Program-made: the position numbers and the translations under genes
Source: Pascua guehoae
Lineage: Eukaryota > Basidiomycota > Tremellomycetes > Trichosporonales > Trichosporonaceae
Length of the DNA stretch: 64,000 bases
Reading direction: 5' to 3'
Assembly: GCA_001600415.1 (NCBI GenBank)
Contig: BCJX01000001.1
Coordinates: 2,613,532 to 2,677,531 of the forward strand
Notes under the pieces: model-generated
Told to the model about the DNA's origin: nothing
Database searches by the model: none
The model's input: the letters and a program-made list of their open reading frames with translations, nothing else
Part shown: positions 34,471-44,827 of the stretch, in pieces
Layout of the letters: the number at the start of each line of letters is the position of its first letter
Position numbering within the stretch: position 1 is the stretch's first letter

Positions 34471-36240
34471 TTAACACTGGTAGCGGAAGTCTTCGTGGCC
34501 CTCGATGACGACCTTGCCCTGGTCGGCCAGGCGGTTGCGGTACTTGAACCAGAGGCTGAGCAAGCCTGCAATCACGGCGGTGCCAGCGTTGCAGCCCATG
34601 GTGATGAAGATGCCAGTGGGGTAGCCCTTCTTGGCCTCGGCCTGCATGAACACACAGGAAGCGAGGATGCCGCCGATACCGCCAAACGCGACAACGATGG
34701 CCGAGGTGAAACCGCGCTTGCTCTGAGAGCGAATGGCGGTGTGCGACCAAGAAACGATGAGGGGAACGTTCGAGTTGCCGCCGCCGACGGCGAGGAAGAT
34801 GCCGACGAAGCGTGCAGCCTTCTGGTCCTTTCCGAGCTGAGAGAACATGGCGACGCCAATGACAATGCACACGGCGTTGAAGATGATGACGGCCGCACGG
34901 GCGTTGCGGATCTTGTCGGCAATGCGGCCCGTCGCGAGCGCGGGGATCAGCGCGTAGAAGTAGGCCGGAGTGCCGAGCAGCATGGACTCGACGTTGTTAA
35001 AGCCCATCGACGCGAGGATGGTGGGGAGGAAGTAGGCAAACGAGTAGGTTGCGAGTGTGGTCGACATGAAGAAGAAGGCAAAGAGCCACGGCTTGAGCTC
35101 GGCAGAGTACGCGAGGACCTTCTTGACCGTCATGGGGTCGGGCTTGGCGTCGCCGCGGTCGCGCTGGATACGGGTCTGGGTGATGTGGCGCTCCTCCTCG
35201 GTGAGGAACTTGGCCTTGTCTACAAAGTCGACGATGAAGATGAAAGCGATGATAGCAATGACAATGGTCATGATGCCTGTAGGAGAGTCAGTACAAGTGT
35301 GCTCGTCACAGGTCCGCATAGGAGAACTGACCGTAAATGACAAACATCCACTGCCATCCAGCAAGGCCGCCCTTCATGTGGAGGAGCGAGAAGCAGTATC
35401 CAAGCGGCTTTGCAAACGAGCCCGCGACAGCAGAAGTGATGTAGAAGACGACGTTGCGTTGCGCCATCTGGTTGCGTGGGTACCAGCACGAGATGAGATA
35501 GGCCGCACCCGGGAACAGTGCCGATTCGAAGGCGCCGAGACTGTGGTGGTGTTAGATGGGTTTGCTTGTACTCAATACCCTAGCATCTTCTCAACTCACA
35601 GTGCGCGCATACCAGCGAGCTGCGTCCAGGTTTTGGCAAAGCCCATGCAGAGCATGACGATGCCCCACAGCATGACAGCGCTGCTGAGCCACCATTTGGC
35701 GCCAAACTTGCGAAGACCAACTTGGGACTGGAGGGGTTAGTAAGTGCTAGTGCTGGTATGCCACATGGAGGGTCTTGTTGGTGGCGGAACACATACCGGA
35801 AGTTCACTGTATGGTCAGCGCTGACAGAACTTTTTCGACACAATGAAAACTCACAGAACAATGTAAGGGACGAAGAATACAAGTGTGATGATGCTGTATC
35901 GTTGGCCATGTTTGGTGCCGAGCGACGTGTCCTGATCCATGAAGACATCGTTGGCAGCGCGCGCAATGGCAAGGTTGGTACGGTCGATGAGCGAAATGGC
36001 GTACATCATTGACAGGACGGGGATGAGGCGCCTGTCAATCTTGCGAGTGAGGCGCTTGACGACTGACGGGTCAAACCCTTGGTCAATGTCCTTCTGGATG
36101 TCGACAGCCTCGGTGGAATCGGCCTTGCCATCTTCGCCGTACGCCGACTGGCGCCGTTCGTTGTATTCGACGTGGACTGGGAGTTGCTTCTCCTCCGCGT
36201 CAAGCGAGGGACGAGTGGGTGAAGTCGTGTTGGGAGCCAT
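34471..36240 (-). CDS. MFS permease, anion:cation symporter family
   Basis: Five exons (36240-35855, 35806-35797, 35727-35600, 35540-35332, 35276-34471) sum to 512 residues in frame. The N-terminus is polar, then TM1 reads IPVLSMMYAISLIDRTNLAIARA. PYIVLELPSQVGLRKFGAKWW is created only by splicing a 10-nt exon. MRALLGAFESALFPGAAYL marks TM4, and the central loop and second bundle (GRIADKIRNARA, GGGNSNVPLIVSW) are complete. The family imports organic anions, vitamins or peptides by proton symport. The C-terminus ends FRYQC. The substrate is unknown. The next minus-strand gene upstream is a monocarboxylate-transporter-type MFS. Confidence 0.87.
35797..35806 (-). other. 10-nt microexon (exon 2 of the MFS gene)
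   Basis: Sequence TGAACTTCCG between acceptor ATACAG and donor GTATGT; flanking introns are 48 and 69 nt. It encodes the E-L-P part of the conserved P-Y-I-x-L-E-x-P-S motif. Confidence 0.85.
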
Positions 36241-38049
36241 CTCAAGATTGTTGGTGAGCTAGAAGCCGATGAAGGGAGAAGTATGGCGCCGATCACGGCC
36301 TGCTTTTGTACTTCGGAGCTGATAGCGGACAGCTGAGCCTCTTGGTTGGTCACCTACTGCTGCGGGGGCTCCGCGGGCTACTCCGTCCGCGGTGTTGCGC
36401 CGTCCTCCGTATCAACGGAGCGTCTTGCATCTGTCTCTGTACCTCGACCGGCAATGACCAGCGCCGACGCTCGGCGACGTCCGACGACGTTTGTATGCGC
36501 GGGGTGTGGACATGACGACGCCGGATCGAGGCATTTGCTTGGCAAAGGCGGAATATCGCAACTTTGGGCAATGGGTCCGTCTGGGCCTCTGCGACTCGAT
36601 AGCCGTGATGAACCGCTTGAACGTCGGGAATCTCGCGGCTCCTGGCAATGTGTGGGGGTAGAGGGTACGCACCACAGCGCATGATCCAGGCCATGCAGCT
36701 GAGCCCCCCAACCGTCCCCAGACAAGGTCATACTTTGCCCTGTTAAGCGAGTAAGTGGCGGGCAGTATTGCTTATCCCCCGCCGAGCCCCACAGCCATTT
36801 GAGGGCCCCAGGAACGGCTTGGCAGGTCCGCTTCTCGGTACGGGACCAAGGAGCGCTGGCTTGCGATGCGGCGAGTTCTTTTTTCAGGTTGCCCACATCG
36901 CCGCCTCTCAATCATGTGGCGTCTGCCAAGCAACTACCCAAGCAGGCGTACGATGCACACCCAGAATAACAGGGCGTGCCCATAGCGAGGCGGCCGTCTG
37001 TTGCCGTCGACCTATGTACGTGCTGTATTTGACCACGCCCAGTCCTTGTCGACTGAGGCGCTTTTAGCAGGCATAGCAGGGTGGTCGACTTCTCCATCCC
37101 TTGCCAGTATCCTGGGATGATCGGGCTGTACAACTCGACCATCGCACTGTTTGGTACTCACCTCGATGGCACAGGCCCCCGCTCGGACGTTTAGATAACA
37201 TGCCAATTGAGTCCGAATACCGAGTGGCGTTGTGGGGGACTCGATCCCTGATATACTCACACACATCAATGTTCTGGAGGTTGGGCTATTGTTCTTGGGT
37301 GCGGCGCCGTGGGCAGCAACGATACTGAGACATGACGTTCATGACGAGGATTTTGCCAACGTGATCTGTCGCTTAGGCCTCACGACCATCTGTCATACTT
37401 ACATCGAGCGGATTGTGTGAGTTACTACTCTTGTCATCGCATTCCCACGGATCAACTCGTGTACACCGTGGCCAATGATGCGATAACCCGCGGGGGTCCA
37501 AGCGCGATGGCCTTTCATCGCATCAACCACGATCAGCACCTTGGCGAGATCGAGCGTTTTCATCACAGAAGTGCGAGATTTAGCCGCATAAAGCGACCTT
37601 GGCAGTGGCGGAGGTAGCTGTCCGACACGGGACGCCACCCCCGACATCCCGAGCGGACCGAGATGAGACAACAATATGCGGGGTTCATTGGGCAATCAAC
37701 TATGAGACTACATGCTGTGCAGTACCATCCTCCCATTTCTGGGGACTATAACGTTGCGGACCTCCCTCCCGTCCCCAGACGACCAAGCCAATTCGTCGTC
37801 TAAATCTAAGCAGTCGTCAATAATGATGGTCCATGGTACTCCCAAACGCGCATCTGGGCTCTTCCTCCCGCGCCACCATACGTCGGTCAAGTAGCCTGGG
37901 GGGTTATGATGCTGACAACGCAGCGAGTCGGAACGACATCACAGAGCCGGTCGGCACTTGCCATTCCGCCAGTTCCACCACAGTGCGCGGCCGCGGCCGC
38001 ACCCAGAACCTTGGGCTCAGTGCGACGCTTGCGGTTCTGGAGGGGTTGT
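36241..38049. other. Intergenic region, nothing recognised
   Basis: About 1.8 kb upstream of the MFS gene at 34.5 kb and downstream of the one at 38 kb. ORFs on both strands are short and show no domain. Confidence 0.5.
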
Positions 38050-39906
38050 TCAAACCACTTCGGGCAGCTTCTCAAACGCCTTCCCGCCCGTCTCGCCGCC
38101 CGCGTCGCAAGTCCCGTCGCACCCCTCCTCCCTCTTGCTCTCGATCCGCTCTACACCCTGGGAAGAGGAAGAGGTATTCCCAGAACCCTGCGATGTGGTT
38201 TCGTTGTTCTTTGGGGCTGGGCCGCGCCGTTTGATGAGGCGCCACAGTGGGATGGCGGCAGTGAGCAGCGACGATACGAGGAACGTGAGGCCGCAGAAGA
38301 TGGCTGCGTACGTCCATCGTCCGTGGGCAGCCGTGATGAGTTCTGCGCGTCAGATGGGATTCCCGCCTGTACATCTGCGTGTAGCTCGGGCACGGATTCG
38401 GTTACTCACCACCAACAATGACGGGACCGACCAGCGAAGGTACTGCGAGCGAGGTGATCATCATGCCAATGCGCATTCCCGCCTCGTGCACTGGCGAGAT
38501 GGAGGCCACAGCCGCGGGGGCGAGAGTGAACCACGCGCCCGAGCACATGCCGTACAGGATCAGACCGATGATGGTCGGTGCTGTGCCTACTTGCGGAGTC
38601 CAGAACGCGAACATGACGACAGTGGTGATGGGCGCCAGCGCAGTGAAGGTCACCTTGATACCGATATAATCGGCCAAGATGCCCGTTGAGATACGCCCGA
38701 TTGTCCCGCCCGCCTGCGCAATGGCAATTGCGTAGTTGGTAATGTGGGCTGGAAGGCCGTTGGAGCGCGCGTAGTCGATGGCAAAGTAGTACGGCACCAA
38801 GAGACTTTGCTATCAGCCGTGCCCAGCGTACACGACCTCGGACGAGCTCACCTGATGAAGAACACTGCACATCCGGCCACCATGAATGCGTACGGCGGCT
38901 CACGCCAGGGTCTCTTCATGTTGCTGAATGGCGGGGGCTTCCGTGGCGGAAGACGGGCTCGCATGAAAAAGCAACCGGGGAGCATCAGGACGAGGTTGAA
39001 TCCCGCAATGATGAGCATCGTGTTTCGGTACGCTGGAATCCCGTCAGTCACAGCCATAAATGATGAACCGGTGGCGCTGTCGGAGCAGGAGAACGGGAGG
39101 ATTAAGACTCACAGAGCTGCTGGAAAAGACGCTCCATCATGACAGGATAGATGATACCGCCAATGCCAGAGCCAACGGTGATAAAGCCAACTGCCGTTCC
39201 GCGCCGCGTCGAGAACCACTGGGCGGCAAGCGCGCCCGAGGGGGCATAGATGAGCGACCCCGAAGCTCCGAACAGGAGGAACGACAGGAAGAACTGGTAG
39301 TATTCGTGCGAGACTGTAGGCGAGCGTCAGCGTCATCAAGTTGAGGTGGCATTGCGGTGCTACTCACATGCCATACCAACAATGGCGCAGGTGCAGAACA
39401 AGGTGCACCCACAGACGAGGAGGGTTGCGCCGTGAATGTCAAAGTATCGGCCTGTAAACATGGCGAGGAAGAACTCGACTAGAGTCTGGATGGAGCCGAG
39501 CCATCTGAAGTGTTAGTACCATGGTTGAAGTGTGCGCAAGGGAGGTCGGTCACGAGGAGAAATACCATTGCCACTCACGCAACAGTCGACTTGGAGTAGT
39601 CGCTCAGTTGGTGCTGAAGGTAATACGCCTGCAGCTGTCCGTTACTCGTCACTGAGTGTTAGAGGCGACCACATGGGAAGCAGTCCAAAACGTACTGAAA
39701 CCAAAGACGGTGAACATCTGCAACGACGTAGCAAAAACACAGAGCCATGCCTTGGCCCCGCCGTTTGGTGGCGGCCCAGGATCGACATGGTGAGAGAGAG
39801 TAGTCGCCTGTCTGCTCAGTCCGTCGTCTTGCTCTCGAACGTCGTCTTTCGACTTCTCTGAGACGTCCGGCTGGTGTGGTGGGTCGTTTCCAGTCTGCTC
39901 AGTCAT
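38050..39906 (-). CDS. MFS transporter, monocarboxylate-transporter (MCT/Mch) type
   Basis: A multi-exon minus-strand gene starting MTEQTGNDPPHQPDVSEKSK at 39906. The loop motif DPGPPPNGGAKAWLCVF before TM1 is the usual entry of fungal MCT-like proteins (D-G-G-x-x-A-W). Later segments read VAWLGSIQTLVEFF, GSGIGGIIYPVMMERLF, GGTIGRISTGILADYIG and GMCSGAWFTLAPAAVASI. The C-terminal tail carries Ser/Gly-rich sequence and ends KLPEVV. Fungal members carry monocarboxylates, riboflavin or siderophore-type cargo; none can be assigned here. Exon borders in the first third (39100-39650) were not all resolved. Confidence 0.82.
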
Positions 39907-41755
39907 TGTAGAGTGAGTGAGTAATGGAGAGATGCTCTGCATGTGTCTCGTCGTCGTTGTCGTGAAACAACGCCCGAGAACAACGGGTAAGCCAACCTTT
40001 CCCCGCGTCGGATTACATATTAGTCATGTAAAGACAAGGCGAGTGAAGCGAGTCGGTTTCCCAAGGGTGGCGCATGTTGCATATGTGGGGCTGGGGCTCA
40101 CCCTGTCGCACATGACCGTGATACTTTGCCGAGTTAGAGGTTGGAAAAGTAGCAACCAACTTTTGCTTTTGTCCGTCTCCGCGCGAACTCCGAGGACCCG
40201 CTAACCCGTGCCCTGTTTGTTCTCATTCTGGTCTGCATGATCCGCTGCCCGCGCATGACCCGGTCCAGTGAACCTTTGGTTGTGCCGAGTCCTTTGCTTG
40301 GCATCCCTGAAATAACGGCCTTGACCTTTGGAAAGATTAGGCTAAACTGTAAGCCATGTGGGATGCCCGTTACGAGCACCCAAGGGTTGTGGCCGCTTCC
40401 TGTTCCTGTTCTTGCAATGATGCTCAATGGGTGGCGATATCTACCACACGATAGTCCGGATTGCAATGATGAACGCCGAGGTGAGGTTGCTTAGAACGTT
40501 GTTTGATACAAGCGCAAAAGCCGTATCGCATATCACACCAATGGCTTCAAGCCGAGCCGCATGGCCGCAACAAAAAGGTCCCGCGCTCGCCGAGGAACCG
40601 AATCACCTTCAATGGCAAGCCACTGGCCAGTGGTGGCCACTGGACTGATGACATCTAGCCCTTCAACAAAGGAGGAAAGGAACGGAGGTGTCTCACTCTC
40701 CGCAACTCTGCGAGCTCTGCAACGTTACCGATGGCAAGTTGTGGAAACCTGGCCAATGCCGTTCAGAGACGGCCATCAGGCTCCTTGCTTCCGAAGGGCC
40801 GGTGACTGTACAACACACCGCTCATGTAGACCTTGGCAACAAGAACAGCATGATAAGCATCACACCCGTTGAAGAGCTCCATGACGGCGCCGCCATACTC
40901 GAGGAGTTGGCTGTGCCATCCAGACGTAACGTGCCACCACCCCGAAGATGCCACCATTGGGATCCTGGACAGCTCCAAATGAATATCGTCGCCGTGGTCG
41001 ACAGTGAAGTCGGGGATATGATAACTCAAAGACGGGTGGCCAATTGTCGGTTGAGAGAAATCGACCTGGATAGGTATTGCCGGATGGTTGAAGATTGGAC
41101 GTCGTGCGTTTTTCTGAAGGCTCAAATATGCACTATCAGGCAGCGAGCACATGCGAAATCTACGTGATGCGTTTTTCGAAAGAGATAGACATTATAATGC
41201 GTTTTGGTGGGCAGAGAACTGCACTACGTCCGTCTCCTGAGCGTTGATGGCACCGTAGTGTGTTTCTTGAGGGAGCAGTATACGCACTGGGCCTCCCCTA
41301 GGGACTGTCCGATTTGTCCTGTGGGACGGGTTGGACAACGTTGAGTGTGTTTCTCGGGGGACACTGAAATGCACTATGGCGCTCAAGTTTTATGCACGGA
41401 CTCTGGTGGAGCAAGTAGTGTGTTTCTCGAGGACAGAGGAAGGCCACCAGTTGACCTCCACTTTGTCAGAAGTGATCATGGTGGCACATGGCAAGTTGTG
41501 TTTGCCAGCCTGCATGGCGGAAGCAAAATCGCCACTGGGACAACTGGCGGTAATTCGGGCAACCGGCCGGTGTTGGCCGGACCTGCTCGAGCTGAGGGGA
41601 TGGCATGGCATGAACGGCATGGCCTGGATCGACTTTGGCCACTGGCGTCTTTGACATTCATTCCTCGTTTCCATCCGTGCTCTGCACGCCCACTCTTCAT
41701 CTTCATCCTCTACTCTTCTTCATCTATCAGACCCTCACTTCAACTCATACCCAAA
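39907..41755. other. Divergent intergenic region with degenerate repeats
   Basis: About 1.85 kb between the MCT-type gene and PEX19. No supported gene; overlapping ORFs of 130-160 codons near 40.7-41.1 kb have no known domain. The part at 41101-41440 holds a degenerate repeat series, listed separately. Confidence 0.5.
41101..41440 (+). repeat. Degenerate repeat series upstream of PEX19
   Basis: A word like GTGTGTTTCTCGAGG recurs at about 41104 (GTGCGTTTTTCTGAAGG), 41166, 41257, 41344 and 41417. In several copies GCACTAT or GCACTG follows 15-25 nt later (41129, 41284, 41369). Spacing is about 60-90 nt. The copies are diverged but ordered. Confidence 0.6.
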
Positions 41756-43420
41756 ATGGTCGCACCGCAGGGCTCAAAAGCTCCAGCCTCGGCACCAGCA
41801 GGCTCGGCGGCGCCTGCGCCCCCCACCGCATCAACCGAATACCGCACTGCCCGCGTCGACGACGACGACGATGACGATGATGATCTCGATGACCTCGATG
41901 GTATGTCCCATCGTCGTGGATCTTGGTGTTTATCTCATACCATGCCCCCTTGGTGGTCTGGCGGCGCCGTTTCCTCCTTGTCCATGGGGCGCATTCCGCT
42001 GTTGAGCGAGCGCTTGCATTGACCGTGTTCCTTCCTCGATCCCTCCCCACTGACCTCGCTTTCCGCCATCGCCACCCATCACCTATGCCCGAAGCCCACT
42101 GACGCACGGACCAGACGTTCTCGACTCGTTCAACGCCCCTCCCAAGTCCGCGCTCGGCAAGCACCTCCTCGACCCTGAGCGCGGTGGGTCCGCCGCAGTG
42201 TCAACCGCAGCCACCGCTGGCTCGTCGACGCGTGCGGAGTCCACAGACGGCGGAGCCGAGGTCAACGAGGAAGACTTTGAGGCGCACCTGATCGAGGGCA
42301 TGGAGAATCTCCTGCGCTCGCTTGCGACGGACAACCCCCCAGGCGTGATGGCCGACAAGGCAGGAGCCCGTGCCCCCCAGGCGAGCGCGGGACCGAGCAC
42401 GGGTGCAGCGCCAGAGCTCGGCACGGCCGAAGAGCAGGAGGCCTTCCAGCGCGCAGTTCAAATGATGCTGTCGGGCGAGGGAATGGATGCGCTTGGTATG
42501 GGCAGCCCCAGCAAGGCTGCTCGTGGACCTGCTGCGCCGGCCGTGCCTGGAGCGAGCCCTCGGGGTGCCGCGTCGGGGACTCCGGGACAAAAGGACAGCT
42601 TTGAGGAGACGATCCGCAAGACGATGGACTCGCTCAACGCCGGTGGCGCGGCTGGCGCCAACGAGGGAATGCCTGCAGACATTGCGGCTCTGCTCCAGCA
42701 GCTCGGGACAGACCCGTCGGCCCTGGACGGTCTCGGCGACGACGACGACGAGCTCGGCGGCCTCCTCGACGGCATGATGGCTCAGCTCATGAGCAAGGAG
42801 GTGCTCGAGGAGCCAATGACTGAGCTCGCTGCCAAGGTGGGTACAAAGGATCGCATCGCGGCTGCAAGCCTGTGTGGTTGGCTGCTATCCCGTGCATCAC
42901 GCCACGGGGGCCACCAAGAGCTGGAATCTAGACTGCCCATTGTCACTCCCCGAGACACCACTGACATACAGTACCCAGAATACCTCAACAAGCCACCTAC
43001 GGGCGTCTCCCAGACCGACCTGGAAAAGTACCGCGCGCAGCACAAGCTTGTGCAGCAGATCCTCGTCGTCTTCAAGCGCCCAGGATACACGGATGACCGG
43101 GACGGCAAGGAGGTTGCACAGCTCGTCGGCGAGATGCAGGACCTCGGCGGCCCGCCAAACGAGATTATGGGCGACCTGCCAGAGGGATTTGTGAGTTACA
43201 GGGATGGGTGGTGCGAGGCGGGCGACCCGGGACGCCGGCAAAGTGGGGTACGAGAGGTGGTATGACCAGCCCAGAGCTGTGTTAGCCTCAAGGCAGCCCG
43301 CAAGGAGAGGAAGGCCCCAAGCACCTGGACCAGCGTTCCCGTCATAACTGCCGTTTGATGGTAAACTGACTTCAGGACCTTGGCGCGCTGGGTGGTAACG
43401 ACGGATGTGTTGTCATGTAG
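41756..43420 (+). CDS. PEX19: Peroxisomal membrane-protein import receptor Pex19
   Basis: Four exons (41756-41900, 42115-42836, 42972-43190, 43376-43420) sum to 376 residues. The N-terminal acidic element DDLDDLDDVLDSF is the Pex3-binding helix region. The centre is Ala/Gly-rich, with EEDFEAHLIEGMENLLRSL and FEETIRKTMDSL. The C-terminal cargo-binding domain is marked by LMSKEVLEEPMTELAAKYPE and VQQILVVFKRP. The 45-nt last exon encodes DLGALGGNDGCVVM, a CaaX box for farnesylation as in known Pex19 proteins; reading through the third intron would lose it. Pex19 chaperones peroxisomal membrane proteins in the cytosol and docks on Pex3. Introns 1 and 3 (214 and 185 nt) are long for this window. 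Confidence 0.93.
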
Positions 43421-43882
43421 GAGGTATAGGGAAACATGTTGGAGGCCAGAGGGATGCCTAGGGTGGGAGGGAGTGAGATGCATGTCATATGTAATGTGCA
43501 ACGCGTGCAACGCAAGCCATGCCAGCCAGGCGCGTGCGCTGGGAACCGATGTGACGTACGCGACCGGAACCGTGGTAGGATGCCTTGTGGTTTGATCCGG
43601 TATTCTGCTAATCGGTGCCTGGCCACTCGTGTCTTGAGATGTCCGAAACGAGGCATCGAGTCAACAAATAAATGTTAGACTAGCACCATCATCATCTTCG
43701 TTCCAGGACAGCAGTCTCATGTCGACGCTTATCCATCTCTTGATTCGACTTTCTTGATTCTCCGCTTGCTCGTCTTGCGTCTTGCGGCATTCTGGTCTCC
43801 ACACCTGGCATCCAGCATCCCACCCATCGCGCCCTAGACCATCCACCCTCTCCGACATTACCCCTGCCCCCGCAAAGTCACG
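43421..43882. other. Intergenic region, nothing recognised
   Basis: About 460 bp between PEX19 and the acetyltransferase gene, same strand. The last 150 bp are CT-rich and promoter-like. Confidence 0.6.
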
Positions 43883-44539
43883 ATGCCCGCCCTTCCCCTC
43901 GACATCCGCCCCATCACAGCCGCGGACACGATGCATCTCCGGCACAAGGTCCTCTGGTCGTCCATCCCGCTCGAGTCCCAGCTCCTGCCGCTCGACACAC
44001 ACCCGGCCTCGATCCACCTCGGCGCCTTCCTCCCCGCCGGCGCAGAGGACGAGCTGCGCGCCCTGGGCGTAGAGGACATGTACTTGCCCTCTTCCCACTC
44101 TCAAGCTGGCTCATCCCTGTCATCACCACACCCACAGCCCCGGTCCGAGTCCCAGTCGCCATCGCCATCAGGGGGCCAACAACCCCTCGCCTGCCTGTCA
44201 ATCTACGTCGAGTCATACGGCCCCCCACTCCCGCCCTCCATCCCACCAACCGCCGAGGGGCGCCAGATGCAGCTGCACAAGTTTGCCGTCCACCCGCTCC
44301 TCCAGGGGCGCGGGGTGGGGCGGCGCTTGCTCGCGGCCGCCGTCCCGACCGTGGCGGCGCAGTTGGGGGCAAAGCCCGGGGCGCCCGTGCTCCTCCACCT
44401 CGACGCGCGGCAGGCGCAGGTCGGGTTTTATACTGCGTGTGGGATGGGCGTGTTGGATGACGAGGTGTTTGCCAAGCGCGGGCCGACGGGGGAGGGGCCG
44501 GTGGTGTGGCATGTGAGGATGGGGAGGGTGTTGGAGTAG
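43883..44539 (+). CDS. GNAT-family N-acetyltransferase
   Basis: Intronless, 218 residues. The acetyl-CoA-binding motif A is clear: KFAVHPLLQGRGVGRRLLAA (Q-x-x-G-x-G). A strand with VLLHLDARQAQVGFYTACGM matches motif B of the fold. An insert of about 40 residues rich in Ser, Pro and Gln (around residues 75-110) separates the first strands, and a Pro-rich loop follows. The family moves an acetyl group from acetyl-CoA to amines of small molecules or proteins; the acceptor is unknown. It lies about 460 bp downstream of PEX19 on the same strand, with no sign of functional coupling. Confidence 0.85.
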   Translation: MPALPLDIRPITAADTMHLRHKVLWSSIPLESQLLPLDTHPASIHLGAFLPAGAEDELRALGVEDMYLPSSHSQAGSSLSSPHPQPRSESQSPSPSGGQQPLACLSIYVESYGPPLPPSIPPTAEGRQMQLHKFAVHPLLQGRGVGRRLLAAAVPTVAAQLGAKPGAPVLLHLDARQAQVGFYTACGMGVLDDEVFAKRGPTGEGPVVWHVRMGRVLE

Positions 44540-44827
44540 CTGGGTTGGAGGTGGGAGATCGCAGTGGGGATGGGGGGTGACGAGGGGCTGGCAAGGTTGC
44601 ACAGTGCTAGGTTTCATGGGTATTCTGTCCAAGGCCGTGTGTAGCTGCCTGCCTCAGACACTGTCCTTGCCGACAATGCCAGCCACTATACATGGTACAC
44701 AAGAACATATGCATACTACGATACACTGCATTCAGTGGGAAACAGCGTCACCACGTCGCCCATCTCCTCTCCCATTGCTCGCTCCAGTGGGTCCCAATAT
44801 TGACCACGCGGCTCACTCTCACTGCCC

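Noticed and set aside
34216..35340. 374-codon plus-strand ORF
   Set aside because: Antisense to the last exon of the MFS gene; low-complexity Glu/Asp/Arg translation without a domain.
40688..41167. Overlapping ORFs of 130-160 codons on both strands
   Set aside because: Both read through the same DNA, neither has a recognisable domain, and they run into the repeat series.
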